From: Lepidodermella squamata
Taxonomy: Eukaryota; Gastrotricha
Length of the DNA: 64,000 nucleotides
Reading direction: 5' to 3'
NCBI GenBank assembly: GCA_047495785.1
Contig: JBLDXI010000024.1
Coordinates: forward strand, 2,170,001-2,234,000
Below the pieces are notes generated by a model. It made no database searches, was not told the origin of the DNA, and saw nothing but the letters and a program-made list of their open reading frames with translations. The stretch's first letter is position 1. Each line of letters starts with the position of its first letter. The translations under genes were made by a program, and so were the position numbers. Below, piece by piece: positions 8,315-17,886 of this stretch.

Positions 8315-11284
8315 TCAAAAGGCTTTGATGCAAATGGCCGAAGCTAGAGCCATCATCAGTGTAATCAAAGAAAATTGACCCGGTTGAGCTGAATTTTTCA
8401 TATCATCAAACGTATCCGAATCAGCTAAGGCGGCCTGCAATACGAGCTTCGAGGATTCAGCAGCAGTCGTTCTAGTAGCATTCATCCAAGGAACGGGCTT
8501 CAAAACCGGTTTAGCAGTAGTAGCTTTTTTAATTTCGATCCATAGATCTATCCATCCTTTAATCCGAACAGGTTGAGTTGAGTTTCTCTTTGACATCGCT
8601 TCGGCTAACACATTCGATTCAGCAGCAGCAGCCTTCAGTACCAGCTTCAATAGTTCAGCGGAAGTCGTATTAGAAGAATTCATCCAATCGATGAAAGGAT
8701 CGAACAATTCATCAATTGGGTACCATCGACCCGTTACATTCCCTTTAGATAATTCATCCGAGTCAGTAACGGGCTTCGGAACCGGTTTGGCAGTAGTAGC
8801 TTTTTTCATTTCGATCCAATGATCTATCCATCCTTTAATCCGACCAGGTTGAGTTAAGTTTCTCTTTGACATCGCTTCAGCTAACACATCCGATTCAGCA
8901 GCAGCAGCCTTCAGTACCAGCTTGAATGGTTCAGCGGAAGTCGTATTAGAAGAATTCATCCAAGGATCGAACAATTCATCAATTGGGTACCATCGACCCG
9001 TTACGTTCCCTTTAGATAATTCATCCGAGTCAGTAACGAGCTTCAAAACCGGTTTAGCAGTAGTAGCTTTTTTAATTTCGATCCATAGATCTACCCATCC
9101 TTTAATCCGCCCAGGTTGAGTTAAGTTTCTTTTTGACATCGCTTCAGCTAACACATCCGATTCAGCAGCAGGAGCCTTCAGTACCAGCTTCAATGGTTCA
9201 GCTGATGTCGTATTAGAAGCATTCATCCAAGGATCGAACAATTCATGAATTGAATACCCTCGACCCGATACATTCTCTTTAGCCAATTCATCCGAGTCAG
9301 TAACGGGCTTTAAAACCGGTTTAGCAGTAGTAGCTTTTTTACTTTCGATCAATAGACCTATCCATCCTTTAATCCGACCAGGTTGAGTTGAGTTTCTCTT
9401 TGACATCGCTTCAGCTAACACATCCGATTCAGCAGCAGCAGCCTTCAGTACCAGCTTCAATAGTTCAGCGGAAGTCGTATTAGAAGAATTCATCCAAGGA
9501 TCGAACAATTCATCAATTGGATACCCTCGACCCTTTGCATTCCCTTTAGATAATCCATCCGATTCAGTGACGGGCTTCAAAACCGGTTTATCAGTAGTAG
9601 CTTTTTTCATTTCGATCAAATGATCTATCCATCCTTTAATCCGACCAGGTAGAGTTAACTTTCTCTTTGACATCGCTTCAGCAAACACATCCGATTCAGC
9701 AGCAGCAGCCATCAGTACCAGCTTGAATGGTTTAGCGGAAGTCGTATTAGAAGAATTCATCCAAGGATCGAACAATTCACGAATTGGATACCATCGACCC
9801 GTTACGTTCTCTTTAGATAATCCATCCGAGTTAGTATCGGGTTTCAATAACGAAGTCGTATTAGCTGTATCCGACCAATGACCTAACCAGCCAAACCAGC
9901 CCAAACTTTGCAACGATGATGGCCCCTGATGAGCTGAGGTGCTATTCCCAGCCGCTCCATTCTCTTCAACTGAAGCATCCGAGTCAGCAGCAGCGGCCTT
10001 CAATACGAGCTTCGATGGTTCAGCAGTTGTCGTATTAGCTGCAGCCAACCAAGGATCGGCCCAGTTATTAATCGGGAACCGTTGGCCGGGTTGAGCTGTT
10101 TTGCTATTAGACGTCGCTTCAATCTCTTCAGATAATTCAACCGAGTCAGCAGTGGGAGTCAATAACGGTGCAGCCGGAGTCGTAGTAACTGGATTCAACC
10201 AATGATCTTGCCACCATGGATTACTCATCGTAACCCATCGACTCGCTTCATTCTCTTCATCCGAGTCAGTAGTCGCTGGAGCCGCTGGAGGAGTCCACCA
10301 TTCATCTAAATTAAAAAATCGACCCGTTTTTTTTTCTCCAAATAATTCATCCGAGTCAGTAGTGGTCTTCAATACCGGTTTAGCAGTAGTAGCTTTTTTC
10401 ATTTCGACAGGCTCCGTCCAACCAATCCATACAGGAGCTGCAGGTGAAAACCTTGTACTCGCTTCCATCGAATCATCATCGAACGTCGGATAACGTCGAC
10501 CCGGTTTAGCAGTAGTAGCAGGTAGGGACTTTTCACCCGTGTGAGCGGTCACAAACGCACCTCTTCCCTCGGCGATCCATAGATCTATCCATCCTTTCCG
10601 AGCAGGCTGAGTTAAGTTTCTCTTTGACATCGCTTCATCCTCTTCAGTTAACTCATCCGAGTTGGCAGCGGCCTTCGACACGAGCTTAAATGATTTAGTA
10701 GTAGTTGTGGTGAATGAAGGCCTTTTCTTTGTCATAAATTTCGCAATCGCCTTTCTTCTCTCAGCAGGTTTCATCCGTGCTATCCTTTTAAAAATGACAG
10801 ACGTAGTGGCTGCAGTAGTAACGGGTGAGGACGTTTTACTTGTGATAGACGTCGCAAGCGCACTGCTTCCGTCAACATTTTCAATCCATAGATCTATCCA
10901 ACCATAAATCCGCAGAGAAAAAAATTTGGGAGCTGAGGGCCCATCGGTTGTGCTTTCCTTCGCAGCAATCGAGGAGGTTCCAGTTACTGAATCAAATTTT
11001 TTCGACTTTTCAGCATCCATACTGACAGGTTTCGTACTTGTATAGGCAGGGGTTGGGCTGGTCTTCGTCGCAGCTTTCACGATCAAAGTTCTGAGGATAA
11101 ATGGACGCTTCCTCGTAGTAGATGGCAGTGAAGAAAAATTGGCAGAAGTCGGCGGTTTTTTTGTTGAATAAAACCAATCACCGACTAATTTAGCTTTCCA
11201 TTCAAACCAATTAGCGGAAACGTAATCAATTGACAGCCAAGTAGACACAGCGGCTAAAACAATCAACACCAAGACGTGATTCAT
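8315..11284 (-). CDS. Large secreted repeat protein of the mucin-like family, 989 aa
   Basis: Single exon. The signal peptide MNHVLVLIVLAAVSTWLSID + YVSANW is shared with the genes at 5793 and 11449. The N-terminal half is a loose Thr/Pro/Ala-rich region with scattered GWIDLWI motifs. The C-terminal half has about five tandem 89-residue units, each running FDPWMNSSNTTSAE / KLVLKAAAAESDVLAE / AMSKRNLTQPGRIKGW / IDLWIEIKKATTAKPV / DSDELSKGNVTGR. Units keep NSSNTT sequons and a Trp-rich amphipathic GWIDLWIE segment. The last residues (FSLITLMMALASAICIKAF) are hydrophobic, suggesting a GPI-anchor signal. The mixture of glycosylation-prone linkers and short Trp-containing helices is unusual for a mucin. 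The function is unknown; an extracellular coat or adhesive protein is possible. Confidence 0.8.
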   Translation of the reverse strand: MNHVLVLIVLAAVSTWLSIDYVSANWFEWKAKLVGDWFYSTKKPPTSANFSSLPSTTRKRPFILRTLIVKAATKTSPTPAYTSTKPVSMDAEKSKKFDSVTGTSSIAAKESTTDGPSAPKFFSLRIYGWIDLWIENVDGSSALATSITSKTSSPVTTAATTSVIFKRIARMKPAERRKAIAKFMTKKRPSFTTTTTKSFKLVSKAAANSDELTEEDEAMSKRNLTQPARKGWIDLWIAEGRGAFVTAHTGEKSLPATTAKPGRRYPTFDDDSMEASTRFSPAAPVWIGWTEPVEMKKATTAKPVLKTTTDSDELFGEKKTGRFFNLDEWWTPPAAPATTDSDEENEASRWVTMSNPWWQDHWLNPVTTTPAAPLLTPTADSVELSEEIEATSNSKTAQPGQRFPINNWADPWLAAANTTTAEPSKLVLKAAAADSDASVEENGAAGNSTSAHQGPSSLQSLGWFGWLGHWSDTANTTSLLKPDTNSDGLSKENVTGRWYPIRELFDPWMNSSNTTSAKPFKLVLMAAAAESDVFAEAMSKRKLTLPGRIKGWIDHLIEMKKATTDKPVLKPVTESDGLSKGNAKGRGYPIDELFDPWMNSSNTTSAELLKLVLKAAAAESDVLAEAMSKRNSTQPGRIKGWIGLLIESKKATTAKPVLKPVTDSDELAKENVSGRGYSIHELFDPWMNASNTTSAEPLKLVLKAPAAESDVLAEAMSKRNLTQPGRIKGWVDLWIEIKKATTAKPVLKLVTDSDELSKGNVTGRWYPIDELFDPWMNSSNTTSAEPFKLVLKAAAAESDVLAEAMSKRNLTQPGRIKGWIDHWIEMKKATTAKPVPKPVTDSDELSKGNVTGRWYPIDELFDPFIDWMNSSNTTSAELLKLVLKAAAAESNVLAEAMSKRNSTQPVRIKGWIDLWIEIKKATTAKPVLKPVPWMNATRTTAAESSKLVLQAALADSDTFDDMKNSAQPGQFSLITLMMALASAICIKAF
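8460..9840 (-). repeat. 267-bp in-frame tandem repeat array
   Basis: The phrase ATTCATCCAAGGATCGAAC recurs about every 267 bp (near 8954, 9221, 9488 and 9755), with a variant unit carrying a small insertion near 8680. Units are highly similar at DNA level, so the array was expanded or homogenised recently. It encodes the 89-residue repeats of the 989-aa protein. Confidence 0.85.
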
Positions 11285-11442
11285 TTTTTGAAGAAAATCA
11301 GCCGGTTAAAACGGCTAAAAAAATTGATTTGAAAAAATTAACAAAAAAAACCAAGATATTTCAATTTTTCAACGGCGAATTTCATTTTTCAAAAAATAAT
11401 CAGATAATGAGCGCAAGTTTATTTAAAAGCAGCAAAAAATAT

Positions 11443-11466
11443 AGGTCGTCATTTTGACATCAGGTT
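11443..11466 (-). promoter_or_regulatory. Shared motif at the stop codon of the 120-aa gene
   Basis: AGGTCGTCATTTTGACATCAGGTT. Here the motif overlaps the stop of the gene at 11449 (reading LMSK then TGA on the minus strand), unlike its UTR position elsewhere. This implies the frame of that gene was extended into former UTR. Confidence 0.45.
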
Positions 11467-11811
11467 ACTTGATAATTTACTGAAAATTGGCACGGGTTCA
11501 CGCCATTTTTGCATTGAAATTGAAGATTGGCTGCCAGAAAGACCGATTACTGAAAATATCGCTAACAGGCCAAAGAAGTTGATAGACGAAAATTGAAAAG
11601 CCGAATAAGCCGAATTCTTCACAGTTGGGGGCTGCGTGGTTGCAGTTGTAGTAGAAGGCTCAATCGTAGTAGTCGACGATTCCTTGGTTGAATTCGTCGC
11701 ATAGTCAAGCCAATTAGAAAGCGAATTCCAGACACCATAAGCGGAAACGCCAATAATTGAGAGCAAACTAGACCAAGCGGCTAAAACAATCAACACCAAA
11801 ATGTGGTTCAT
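11449..11811 (-). CDS. Small secreted mucin-like protein, 120 aa
   Basis: Single exon. The signal peptide (MNHILVLIVLAAWSSLLSI, IGVSA) is nearly the same as in the 989-aa gene. A short Thr-rich stretch follows (STTTIEPSTTTATTQPP), then a hydrophobic FQFSSINFFGLLAIFSVIG segment. After this the frame reads on for ~30 residues (SGSQSSISMQKW...) into sequence that is 3' UTR in the sister gene at 12010, so the original end was probably near IGLSG. A read-through mutation is the likely cause, and it would spoil a C-terminal GPI signal. Family and orientation match its neighbours. Confidence 0.7.
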   Translation of the reverse strand: MNHILVLIVLAAWSSLLSIIGVSAYGVWNSLSNWLDYATNSTKESSTTTIEPSTTTATTQPPTVKNSAYSAFQFSSINFFGLLAIFSVIGLSGSQSSISMQKWREPVPIFSKLSSNLMSK

Positions 11812-11944
11812 TTTCCCCCCAAAAAACCAGCTAAAGACAATTGATTTGAAAATATTAAAAAAAAATTAAAAATATTTTTATTTTTCAACGGAGATTTTAA
11901 TTTTCAAATTAACAGATGATGCGTGCAAAAAACAAAAAATACAA

Positions 11945-11967
11945 AGATCGTCATTTTTACATCAGAT
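11945..11967 (-). promoter_or_regulatory. Shared 3'-UTR motif, copy
   Basis: AGATCGTCATTTTTACATCAGAT, about 45 nt past the stop of the 108-aa gene. Confidence 0.5.
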
Positions 11968-12009
11968 GGTTGCATTGAAACTGGCTCAAATTCATGTCAT
12001 TTTTGCTGC

Positions 12010-12336
12010 TCAGCCCGAACGGTCGATTATCGAACGTATCGCCAACAAGCCAAAGAAGTTGATGGACGAAAATTGATGAGCCGAGTTCTCCGCAGTTGGA
12101 GACACCATGGTTGTAAATGAAGTAGGAGGCCCAGTAGAAGAAACCAGTAAACTTCGTGTAGTATCTGCATTGGTAGTAGTCGGCTGTGATGAAACATCGG
12201 CAGGAGTCGACCATTTTTTGTTTAAATTTCTTGGACCGTCGTAAGACCAAAAATCGACCCAATCAAAGAAATAGGAAGAAACGCCATCAATGGACAGCAT
12301 AGCAGCTGAAGCAATTAACACCAAAACTTGCCTCAT
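12010..12336 (-). CDS. Small secreted mucin-like protein, 108 aa
   Basis: Single exon starting MRQVLVLIASAAMLSIDGVSS, a signal peptide of the cluster type. An aromatic start to the mature chain (YFFDWVDFWSYDG) and a short Thr/Ser-rich middle are followed by FSSINFFGLLAIRSIIDRSG. The hydrophobic end is shorter than in the sister genes, so membrane anchoring is uncertain. Closest relative in the window is the gene at 11449, and the two share downstream sequence past the stop. Confidence 0.7.
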   Translation of the reverse strand: MRQVLVLIASAAMLSIDGVSSYFFDWVDFWSYDGPRNLNKKWSTPADVSSQPTTTNADTTRSLLVSSTGPPTSFTTMVSPTAENSAHQFSSINFFGLLAIRSIIDRSG

Positions 12337-12494
12337 TTCTTCTCGGAAAAATCAGACGGTAAAAAAATGACTAAAAAATCGAAAAAAGAAGTTGATAGGC
12401 GAGAGTTGATGAATCCAATCAGCAGGCGTTGGTTGCTTTGAATCGACGCTGTTGTTGCGGATTTTTCAGCAGCAACGATCAGCGATGTCTTCAT
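12333..12494 (-). pseudogene. Probable relic of a mucin-like family member, 53-codon frame
   Basis: An ATG at 12494 opens MKTSLIVAAEKSATTASIQS and closes at a TGA overlapping the start of the gene at 12010. Part of it (AGAAGTTGATAGGCGAGAGTTGATGAATCC) matches the FSSINFF-coding region of its sisters. I read it as an internally deleted copy rather than a functional peptide. Confidence 0.4.
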
Positions 12495-12621
12495 TTCAGT
12501 CTATTTAAAACTTAAAAGTTGAAATTATGCTAAAAAGAGCGAAAAATTAGGCCAACAAATTGTCATGACGAAAATTAAATTCTTAAAATTTTATTACGGA
12601 ATTAATTTCAACAACAAATTC

Positions 12622-12646
12622 AGATCGTCATTTAAGAACATCAGAT
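12622..12646 (-). promoter_or_regulatory. Shared 3'-UTR motif, copy
   Basis: AGATCGTCATTTAAGAACATCAGAT, about 230 nt past the stop of the gene at 12877, or left over from the relic at 12333-12494. Confidence 0.45.
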
Positions 12647-12876
12647 CTGACATTGAGCAATATAGTAATGTATAATTGGTATTTCAAGGTAACTATGAAT
12701 TAGAGATTCGGTTTCCAACAACAATTGTAGAAGACTTTTCGACAACAAAATTTCAGCACACCATCAACAAGAAATTTGTTTTGCGAAAACGAAAACATCA
12801 GTTAAAATGAGGCCTAAAATTCTAAAACTGTTCGATCAGTTGAAATAATTGAGTCATTTTTTCACTCCAGTTTAGT

Positions 12877-13167
12877 TCACAGGGCGAGAACAGTGACTGG
12901 CAGGAGGCAGATCAGACTGGCCGTAGCAACTGACAGCAATTGAACGGACGGCGCTGCGGATTTTGTTTGGTTGGTTGCAGCAGTGGTTACGCTGGCAGTT
13001 GTTGTAGACGACAGATGCGAATCATCGGTGCTACTCTGACCGGCGCCATTGATAGGTGTTGTAGACGTGGGATTCGAGGCTTGGGTCGTGCTACTCTGAT
13101 CGGCGCCCATGACAAGAGTGATCGCCAGCAATAGAACAGCGAAACCGAGAAAGCAGGTCGACTTCAT
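12877..13167 (-). CDS. Small secreted Thr/Ser-rich protein, likely GPI-anchored, 96 aa
   Basis: Single exon. A strong signal peptide (MKSTCFLGFAVLLLAITLVMGA) is followed by about 50 residues rich in Ser, Thr and Ala with two related QSST/NGAGQSST blocks. The C-terminal hydrophobic stretch (SVQLLSVATASLICLLPVTVLAL) ends the protein. This is the classic layout of a small GPI-anchored mucin-like protein. Its signal peptide differs from the other cluster members, so it is only a functional analogue or a distant relative. It is divergent to the ankyrin gene at 13569 and shares the intervening ~400 bp. Confidence 0.75.
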   Translation of the reverse strand: MKSTCFLGFAVLLLAITLVMGADQSSTTQASNPTSTTPINGAGQSSTDDSHLSSTTTASVTTAATNQTKSAAPSVQLLSVATASLICLLPVTVLAL

Positions 13168-13209
13168 GATGATTGAAACGATGCAAAATTCAGATAACGA
13201 AACAACCTA

Positions 13210-13580
13210 AAAGTCAAAAGAAATAATCAGAAAATTCAGTGGAATAAAATCGAGAGAAATGACGATTTCGAATTATTACTGCGAGTGGCGTGTTTGCTGC
13301 CACGCGGTCGAAGAAAAAAAGCTTGACCTCAAGCACGCGATGCGCGTTTTATTGCCAAAAGAGTGCGTCCAACGAAAAAGTCGGCCGCGTTATCTCTCTC
13401 GTCGTCGCCGTCGTCGTCGTTCAACATTATTATTATTATTACTACACAAGGCCAAGCCGCACTTGAAAATTAATTGGCGAGACTGATAAAAGAACACCGG
13501 AAATGATAAAGCGATAAAATTAATTTTACGCTTGATAGTAAGTAAATTCAAGGCATTAACTCGAAATAATGACCCAAAAC
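13210..13580 (+). repeat. Promoter region of the ankyrin gene, copy 2 (active copy)
   Basis: Counterpart of 7275-7650. It lies between the divergent genes at 12877 and 13569 and includes a short CGT/GTC run (about 13400-13425). Conservation over ~300 bp of non-coding sequence fits a recent segmental duplication. Confidence 0.7.
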
Positions 13581-14334
13581 AACGCTAATTGCGTTTATTG
13601 CGGAAAATCAGCGACGAAATTTCGACGATATTCTTGCCATGATATCAAAGGTAGGAAGAATTTTTTTATTTTTCAACAATTTTTCCATCATTTTATTTCA
13701 AGATTTAAAACCCTTCCGGGCACGAGCGTTTTCTGATTTTGGCCGATCGCCGTTTTTGAACGCGGCGGTGAATGGCAATCTCGATGTCATGAAGCGGCTC
13801 TTGCAACTCTGGCCAGTCGAAAGTTTAATCAACTCAGCAGATCGAACAGGGAAAACTGCTCTGCATTATTCGCTACTCCGGCTCAATTTTAGCCTTGAAA
13901 TGGTCGAATTTCTGCTAAATCAGCCTGGAATCGACGTGAATCAAGCGGATTTTTTCGGAGAAACGCCGCTGATGATTGCAGCCCGGCGAGGTTTTCTACC
14001 AGCTGTTGTCGTTTTAGTCAATTCAGGCGCCAATATTTCCCTTCGAAACCTTCACGGCAAAACAGCGACAATGATAGCGGCGGAGGTCGGCCTGGTGAAA
14101 ATCGTCAAATTTCTGCTGAAATCGAGTTCAAACCGCGAAGATTTAGCGACTGACGACAACGGGGAAGATGCGTTCATTCATGCGATTAGAAATCGTCACT
14201 TTCGATTAGCAAATTATTTGGCCAGAAAATCGAGCGATTTTCGCAAATTTCGAGCTAATCCACGCGATCTCGGACGATCAGCTTTAAAGATCACGTTATT
14301 GTTTCGAGCGCGTGGCTTGTTTGGCTTATTTTAA
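13569..14334 (+). CDS. Ankyrin-repeat protein, 237 aa
   Basis: Exons 13569-13650 and 13703-14334, with a 52-nt intron (GTAGGA...TTTCAAG). The ATG at 13569 gives MTQNNANCVYCGKSATKFRR, and the join gives CHDIKDLKPFR. The N-terminus has a CxxC...CH pattern that may hold a small zinc site, although the motif is too short to name. Ankyrin repeats follow over about residues 45-210, with typical TALHY, GETPLMIAARRG and GKTATMIAAEVG signatures and helices ending in KFLL or EFLL. About five repeats are recognisable, the last ones weak. There is no membrane segment, so it is probably a cytosolic protein-interaction module. Its promoter and exon-1 start were copied to 7275-7650. Confidence 0.85.
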
Positions 14335-15663
14335 TTTTTTGAATCGAGGTTAATTTATCGTAATAAAATTCGAATTATTTTATTTTCGGCTTTTTCGCAT
14401 GAATTTCATCGATTGTTTTTTCAGCTTTTGTGCCAATAATGTTGTAAATTGAGACAAATTCGAATTCCACATGGGATGAGTTTTTTCTTAGCTTTCTTGT
14501 TTACGCATTCGATCGCTTTTTTTCGTTCAGAAATTCACTCACGCAGTATTTATTGCATTTAACCAGCTCAATAAAAACGCGTAAAATGCCAGTTTCATTC
14601 ACTCTTTCATCGCTTCACGCTCAATTCGAACTGCGCTTAACCAGAATCAATCATTTTTGTATATAAGATGCGTAGTGTAGAGGTAATGAGTGGCTGGCTA
14701 TCCGGGGATTTTGTTAGAAATTTCTTCCGGCTACGTCGAAAGGTACAAGCTAATACACTCGTGATAGCTATTACAAGATATTGCACTAATGCTGAGAATA
14801 ACTTCCGGCAAAGCGTCAGCCTCTTCTTTTCGCGCAAAAATTTTCTTTAATGCGTTCAATTATTAAAAAAAAACGAGTTTATAATTATTTTAAGGTAGAT
14901 TTTTTATTTCTGATTTTTCGCCATATTTTCAGCGTAGTTAATGACTATTGTGGCCTTTTTATGACCATCGTCCAGCAATTCGGCGATCATTAAGTGGTGT
15001 TATTTCGGTGTGACAATTGATTTTACAAGTCTCGCTTGGCGACGATATATTTTATTAAGTATCATCATAATCAACGCCGGCCAGCGCTACATTTTTCGGG
15101 GTATACGCGCGCGCGAATCTCTCGGGAATTTAGGCCGCAAGCGAGAGCTCTTCGTCACTGCTCTAAAAATTCAACCGCAGCCTTGTCATGTGATACTGCG
15201 GCGCGCTGAATTCCTACATCATCATCGTCATCATCACCATCATTATCATTACTCCACATAGAAAAGGATAAAAATGCGCGAGTATTAAATAGTATAAGAA
15301 ATATTTATTCCTATATAAATACAGAAATTTCGCGCTATATGACAAATGACAAATGACAAAAAAGTGCGATGAAGCGACTCATCATTATATTTCGCGCGCC
15401 GGCTTTCCAGTACGCGGCGCGAAGAAAAATGATAATTATTATTATTATAATAATCCGCGCATTTTGATAATATTTCACACGCATCGCCATCATCATATTG
15501 CACCAAAGGGCGTTGAAATAAAAACTACTTTTTGTCGCCTTTGTTTTTTCTTCTGTTTTATAGATTGAAGTAAATACCGCTGCGAGGCAAGATGAAAATT
15601 CGCAGGCGGTATTATTATTTTTACTTAATTTCTCGAAATTACCTAATACTTTGAAAATATATT
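14335..15663. other. Intergenic, simple repeats only
   Basis: AT-rich. A CATCAT-type microsatellite lies at about 15218-15250. Short open frames are unconvincing. The right end is the presumed promoter of the three-finger gene at 15664. Confidence 0.5.
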
Positions 15664-16248
15664 ATGCACCTTGCGTTAATTTCGGCGATTTGTTTCTGGC
15701 TCGATTTCTTTTGGTTCTCGTCGGCTGAAAATTACTACACGCGCTTGCCGAGGCGAATCCTACTGCCATCCGAGGCATTTGTGACCAGCGACGACCACGA
15801 GGGCGACGCGACCGAGGCGCCTAAATTAAGGCGCGCCCAGGCGCCGGTGTCGACGTTCGGCCGCGGCCGCGACATGGCGTGTTACTTTTGCAGTGATTGC
15901 CGAAATAACGCGCCGATGATGGCATCGGTGAACTGCACGCGGTTCGGCGTCGCCAATGCCATCGGCTGTACGACCATCACGATGACGTATGCAAACGGGC
16001 GCCAGTCGACGCGCCGCCGGTGTATCAACGAGGCTGATACGTGGCTGTGCAAGGCCGCGGTCACGCATGACCGCAGTGACGTGCGCGTCGAACACGCCTG
16101 CTGTTACGAGCCGTTTTGCAACCGCGTCGGCGTCAGGTCGTCGTCAACTTCAGTTATTCTATCACTGCACCACCCGCCGTTTCGAATAATAATGCCCAGC
16201 TTAATTTCATCAGCGATATTTTCACTCGTAATATCGCGTGATTTTTGA
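15664..16248 (+). CDS. Secreted/GPI-type three-finger (Ly6-like) domain protein, 194 aa
   Basis: Single exon. The signal peptide is MHLALISAICFWLDFFWFSS. A ~50-residue linker precedes a Cys-rich domain at about residues 73-155: CYFCSDC, a central CTRFG and GCTT, RRCINEADTWLC, then the closing CCYEPFCN. The terminal CCxxxxCN and spaced pairs are the signature of the three-finger fold (Ly6/uPAR/activin-receptor ectodomain). The last ~25 residues (IIMPSLISSAIFSLVISRDF) are hydrophobic and end the chain, compatible with a GPI signal. There is no kinase, so it is not a TGF-beta receptor. The domain is GC-rich compared with its surroundings. A ligand cannot be predicted. Confidence 0.8.
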   Translation: MHLALISAICFWLDFFWFSSAENYYTRLPRRILLPSEAFVTSDDHEGDATEAPKLRRAQAPVSTFGRGRDMACYFCSDCRNNAPMMASVNCTRFGVANAIGCTTITMTYANGRQSTRRRCINEADTWLCKAAVTHDRSDVRVEHACCYEPFCNRVGVRSSSTSVILSLHHPPFRIIMPSLISSAIFSLVISRDF

Positions 16249-17886
16249 AGAAGAATTCTATGAGATTCATGTCCCAATAATCGGCAATTATACCTCAAAT
16301 TATTACCTTTTCGGCATGTTTCTAAAGTTTCATAAATGAAATTTACCGCCATATTTTTGCCGCAAAACCGCTCTGCTAATTGTACGCAAATTATATTACA
16401 CGATTTGATGTTTTTTCGATGAGACAGTTGGAATAAAGTGCTGGAAAGAATCATGCAATCTGAAGTGGTCTCATGTTACGCCTCGCAGGTTAAGGTCAGC
16501 AGTCAGCAATCAGTTAGCCCTAATCTTGTCGGCTGCAATCGATTTCCTGTATTCCGAATGTTAAACTTGTATCACAAATCGCAAGTAACAATGAACGGCG
16601 CACTTTTATAAAAGAAAAATCAGTTCTCAGAGTTTCTACCGTAGCGATGGTTAACATGCTTTTTAAGGTTGAAATTCCGAAAATTAAAGCAAAGGTGTGC
16701 AAGGCGATTCCTGAATTTAGTTGAAATCGAAAGAATTTTGGTATTTTTTCCTGATTTTTGGCAATTTAAAACATTTTTTGCTGATCTTGATAAATGAGCG
16801 GTAATTTCGCACGCTCATTAGCATATTCGATGGCCCCAAGATTCGCCGTTGAAATGTTGGCATAATCTCTGAGATTGTTTTCGATTTTAAGTTTGTCCTC
16901 CATTTCAAAGAGATTATGGACACCTAATATGTTGCCTAATTTTATTCAGACATATTTGATCATTTTTTGATAATTGCAAAGATTTTTTAAGGATCGAGTA
17001 AAAGGATCCCCAGAGCTTGCAATTTTCCTTTGAAATTTCAGTTTTTGCGAATTGGGAATTTTATTCAATCACAAGCCAAGAGTATCTACTGTGTCCATAA
17101 TTACCTCGCGTATAACGAAGCTATAAAAAAAATTCAGAATTTCAGGAGCAACAATGATGCCAAGGGTGATTCGCCTAATTAAGGCTGACACTTTGATGAA
17201 TCGTGAAAAGCAAAAAAATAAATGTTGATAATTATTAACATAGCATGCAAAGCGAATTATTACAGGATTTAACACACCCATTACCAGTAGTCAAATATAA
17301 ATGAGAGCCACCTTAATACGTAGAGCACATTTTTATCAGGACTATACAACATTATTTTTCCATTATTAACGCAAGAACGCAAAGACTGCGATAACACATT
17401 AAAATCATTGTAATTCACGCGGCTGTTTTACATAATAATATTATTAGGCGAATACGTATAGTAAAAAGTACCAGACTGGTACCACCACACTGATGCTTAG
17501 CTCTCTCTACCCACCCAGCTGAATGTACGCATGCCATTTTTCAACTGAGTTGTAGTATATTGTAAAGGGTGTTTACTGACTAGTATAGTATCAGTCGATG
17601 TTTGTAGCCCTGAATATTATTCAATGCCTCGGCAAATTAGCAAAATTTACACGTTGCAAACTACGTGTTGATTACCTGAATGCTTTTCGTAAAACAAGGA
17701 CTGAAATACACTATACACGCGCTAGCCTAGTTATACTATATAGGAAACACAATGAATTTAGGAAAAAATGCTCATTTTTTATTTGCTATTACGTGAATTT
17801 TTTTCCTATAATCAATTTTTTAATTGAGTGAACTCACACCGGGTCATTTTCTCAATTTCCCAGAATTTTTCCAGAATTATTAAATC
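16249..17886. other. Intergenic, no supported gene
   Basis: Short AT-rich frames on both strands with no domain. The sequence TTTTTCCAG about 13 nt before the WASP start codon (near 17875) could serve as a leader or trans-splice acceptor. Confidence 0.5.

Noticed and set aside
15218-15250. His-rich frame over a CAT microsatellite
   Set aside because: Simple-sequence artefact.
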